This document shows, one piece after another, positions 62,414 through 64,000 of a stretch of 64,000 nt of DNA (position 1 is its first letter; each line of letters starts with the position of its first letter). Source of the stretch: Flectonema sp. DT1601 (Eukaryota; Euglenozoa; Diplonemea; Diplonemida; Diplonemidae). The stretch is taken from assembly GCA_964019425.1 (NCBI GenBank), contig OZ025782.1, positions 744,001-808,000 of the forward strand, written 5' to 3'. The position numbers and the translations under genes were made by a program. Below the pieces are notes generated by a model, which saw only the letters and a program-made list of their open reading frames with translations, made no database searches and was not told the origin of the DNA.

Positions 62414-64000
62414 ATGTGGCGGTCGGCATACCTGCTGATGTGCACAGCCACCGCCTCTGCTGCTGACTTCCGATTGTATGGAGCCAACACCGACGCAGGT
62501 CGTGTAGAAGTCCTTTATAACGAAACCTGGGGGAATATATGTTATGGAGAACACTGGGGTATGAGTCAGGCTAATGCTATTTGCAGGAATATTGGTTTTG
62601 CAAAGGCCATGGCTGCTGGGAAATGGGTTGCTGGTGGGATCAAGGAACAATTATTTTGGGTTGGTGAGAATGAAAAGGAGTGTGAGGATGTCAACTGTCT
62701 TACTGAGAATTGGCCACCACCAGAAGAAGGTTACAATTGTGATCACGCTGCGTTCGTTGCGTGTGTCAGCACAGGATCAGAACCACCAGCGGTATCGGGA
62801 GAGATTAGTATAAAGTATGGACAAAATGCGAGAGCTTCAAGAAATGAAACTCTTACAAAAAGATCTCAATGCACAAAACAATCAGAAGTATCATCTTGTT
62901 GGTATTCTGACATCCCAAACCCATTCGAGGACATGCACTCTGCCTTCGTCTACGACATCTCCGCAGACGCTAATGTAGTCATGCAGAATGTTTATAAAGA
63001 AATTTGTACGAATGAAACTGCTCGAGAAGTTCTCTACGAACTGTTCAAAAACAAACAACTAACTGCTAACGCCGTTGGTATCAACTTGAACAGAAGTCTG
63101 TTGGAAGGTTCTGACAGATGGGCTCGTCAGAGTACGATGGATATCACAAAACTATTTGTAGAAACAAATGAACATCACGACTTGCATTGGGACATTGACG
63201 AGTCTCAAAGACATAGTGAGCCTCCTCAAGACACTCTCAGTAAGGATTTACGTGATAATGGAATAGCGATGGTTGAAGACTACGGTATCCCAGATACTGA
63301 TATTGATAAAATCATGAATCTCGCGAATGAATTAATGTCTCCTCCGATCGATGAAAACCTCACCTCATCCGTGAGTGGCGGTGCTATAATGACTTCTCGA
63401 GTTCAGTTGCCTGCTATTGAGAAGTTGCTTCAGAACTCTTCAATCATTGACGCCGTCAGCAGCTATCTTGGTGATGATGTCACACTAAATGGTTATAAGA
63501 TTACTCGCCTTTCTAATAATCTTCAAGAAGGAAATCAATACATTGCAGGTAAGTGGCATCATGACCGTGTAGGACGTCGTATAAAAATGTTTATATTTCT
63601 TCATGACATCGACTGTGAAGAAGGTCGTCCAACATTAGTTGCTCAGAATACCAACAATATTTTATTTTATAAAACTGAATCATTCCCTCACTCGAGGTTT
63701 AACGATGATTGGGTTAGATCTAATTATAACATAACTAAGGCATGTGGTAAGAAGGGAGGTGGGTTCTTATTCGATACTCACACCATCCATAAAGGAACAG
63801 AGTTTGGAGCATTAGAAAGAACGACTGTGATTATTGAGTTCCATAACACAGTGAAATGTCCTTTCGTAACAGAAAACAACTTTGGATTACCATGTCCATC
63901 AGGGGATTCATTTATGGTAAGTAAAAGATTACAAGAGAGATTCTTACTACCGGATGGTACTTATGAAACAGCAACGAGACATTCTATTGCTGCGGAACCA
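62414..64000 (+). CDS. Secreted SRCR-Fe(II)/2-oxoglutarate dioxygenase fusion (3' partial)
   Basis: The ATG lies 25 nt after a TTTTTTACAG acceptor, and the frame stays open to the window edge (529 codons). Residues 1-17 are a signal peptide. Residues about 19-122 are a scavenger receptor cysteine-rich domain (GRVEVLYNETWGNICY, ANAICRNIGF, CDHAAFVACV). After a roughly 200-residue linker with several N-glycosylation sites there is a PhyH/prolyl-hydroxylase-like barrel: iron ligands His382-x-Asp384 in WHHDRVG and His459 in DTHTIHKG, with 2-oxoglutarate-binding Arg469. No transmembrane segment is seen so far. An extracellular or secretory-pathway hydroxylase guided by an SRCR binding module is inferred; the substrate is unknown. 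Confidence 0.82.
   Translation, partial: MWRSAYLLMCTATASAADFRLYGANTDAGRVEVLYNETWGNICYGEHWGMSQANAICRNIGFAKAMAAGKWVAGGIKEQLFWVGENEKECEDVNCLTENWPPPEEGYNCDHAAFVACVSTGSEPPAVSGEISIKYGQNARASRNETLTKRSQCTKQSEVSSCWYSDIPNPFEDMHSAFVYDISADANVVMQNVYKEICTNETAREVLYELFKNKQLTANAVGINLNRSLLEGSDRWARQSTMDITKLFVETNEHHDLHWDIDESQRHSEPPQDTLSKDLRDNGIAMVEDYGIPDTDIDKIMNLANELMSPPIDENLTSSVSGGAIMTSRVQLPAIEKLLQNSSIIDAVSSYLGDDVTLNGYKITRLSNNLQEGNQYIAGKWHHDRVGRRIKMFIFLHDIDCEEGRPTLVAQNTNNILFYKTESFPHSRFNDDWVRSNYNITKACGKKGGGFLFDTHTIHKGTEFGALERTTVIIEFHNTVKCPFVTENNFGLPCPSGDSFMVSKRLQERFLLPDGTYETATRHSIAAEP

Overview
The window is nuclear DNA of a flagellated single-celled eukaryote. All 22 genes I can support read on the + strand. Intergenic DNA is AT-rich and full of long A and T homopolymers. 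Nearly every start codon lies about 10-50 nt downstream of a pyrimidine-rich stretch ending in AG. That is the layout expected of polycistronic transcription resolved by spliced-leader trans-splicing. Conventional short GT-AG cis-introns (5' consensus close to GTATGT) are also present in six genes. One-strand clustering, likely trans-splicing, sparse cis-introns and flagellar genes together fit Euglenozoa, and diplonemids better than kinetoplastids. The lineage is inference; no SL RNA gene or rRNA is in the window.

Layout. 1-2.1 kb: 3' part of a cysteine-rich type I membrane protein with a Tudor-like cytoplasmic domain. 3.2-4.5 kb: TDY-type MAP kinase (3 exons). 6.3-7.8 kb: MIT-AAA(CbbX/SpoVK type)-SAM protein. 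8.5-10.7 kb: coiled-coil protein. 10.9-13.2 kb: macro-domain protein and TMEM184-like 7-TM protein. 14.2-16.2 kb: ecdysoneless (ECD/SGT1) homologue. 16.5-18.6 kb: ATM1-type mitochondrial ABC half-transporter with a short second exon. 19.1-20.5 kb: TBC1D22-like Rab GAP. 21.4-22.1 kb: p28/DNALI1 axonemal dynein light chain. 22.6-25.7 kb: C-terminal-motor kinesin. 26.4-27.6 kb: three tandem copies of an unrecognised 79-aa gene. 27.8-36.5 kb: intronless CEP290 homologue. 37.0-38.6 kb: arsenate reductase-arsenite methyltransferase fusion. 40.9-44.9 kb: Dpy-30 domain fused to an apparently dead paladin-type phosphatase. 45.2-48.6 kb: mucin-like Pro/Thr-repeat membrane protein. 48.6-53.9 kb: gene-poor stretch. 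53.9-56.1 kb: coiled-coil protein. 56.5-57.3 kb: amidohydrolase-2 protein. 58.5-59.7 kb: aldo/keto reductase. 62.4 kb to the right edge: secreted SRCR-2OG dioxygenase fusion, cut by the window end.

Themes. Several genes are ciliary (CEP290, p28, probably the Dpy-30 protein, kinesin and coiled-coil proteins). Three are surface or secreted proteins. Arsenic handling is concentrated in one two-domain enzyme. The most unusual items are the multi-domain fusions (MIT-CbbX-SAM, ArsC-ArsM, Dpy-30-paladin, SRCR-2OG dioxygenase) and the homogenised 79-aa tandem array. I saw no retrovirus-like, Polinton-like or other mobile element, no tRNA, no rRNA and no CRISPR.
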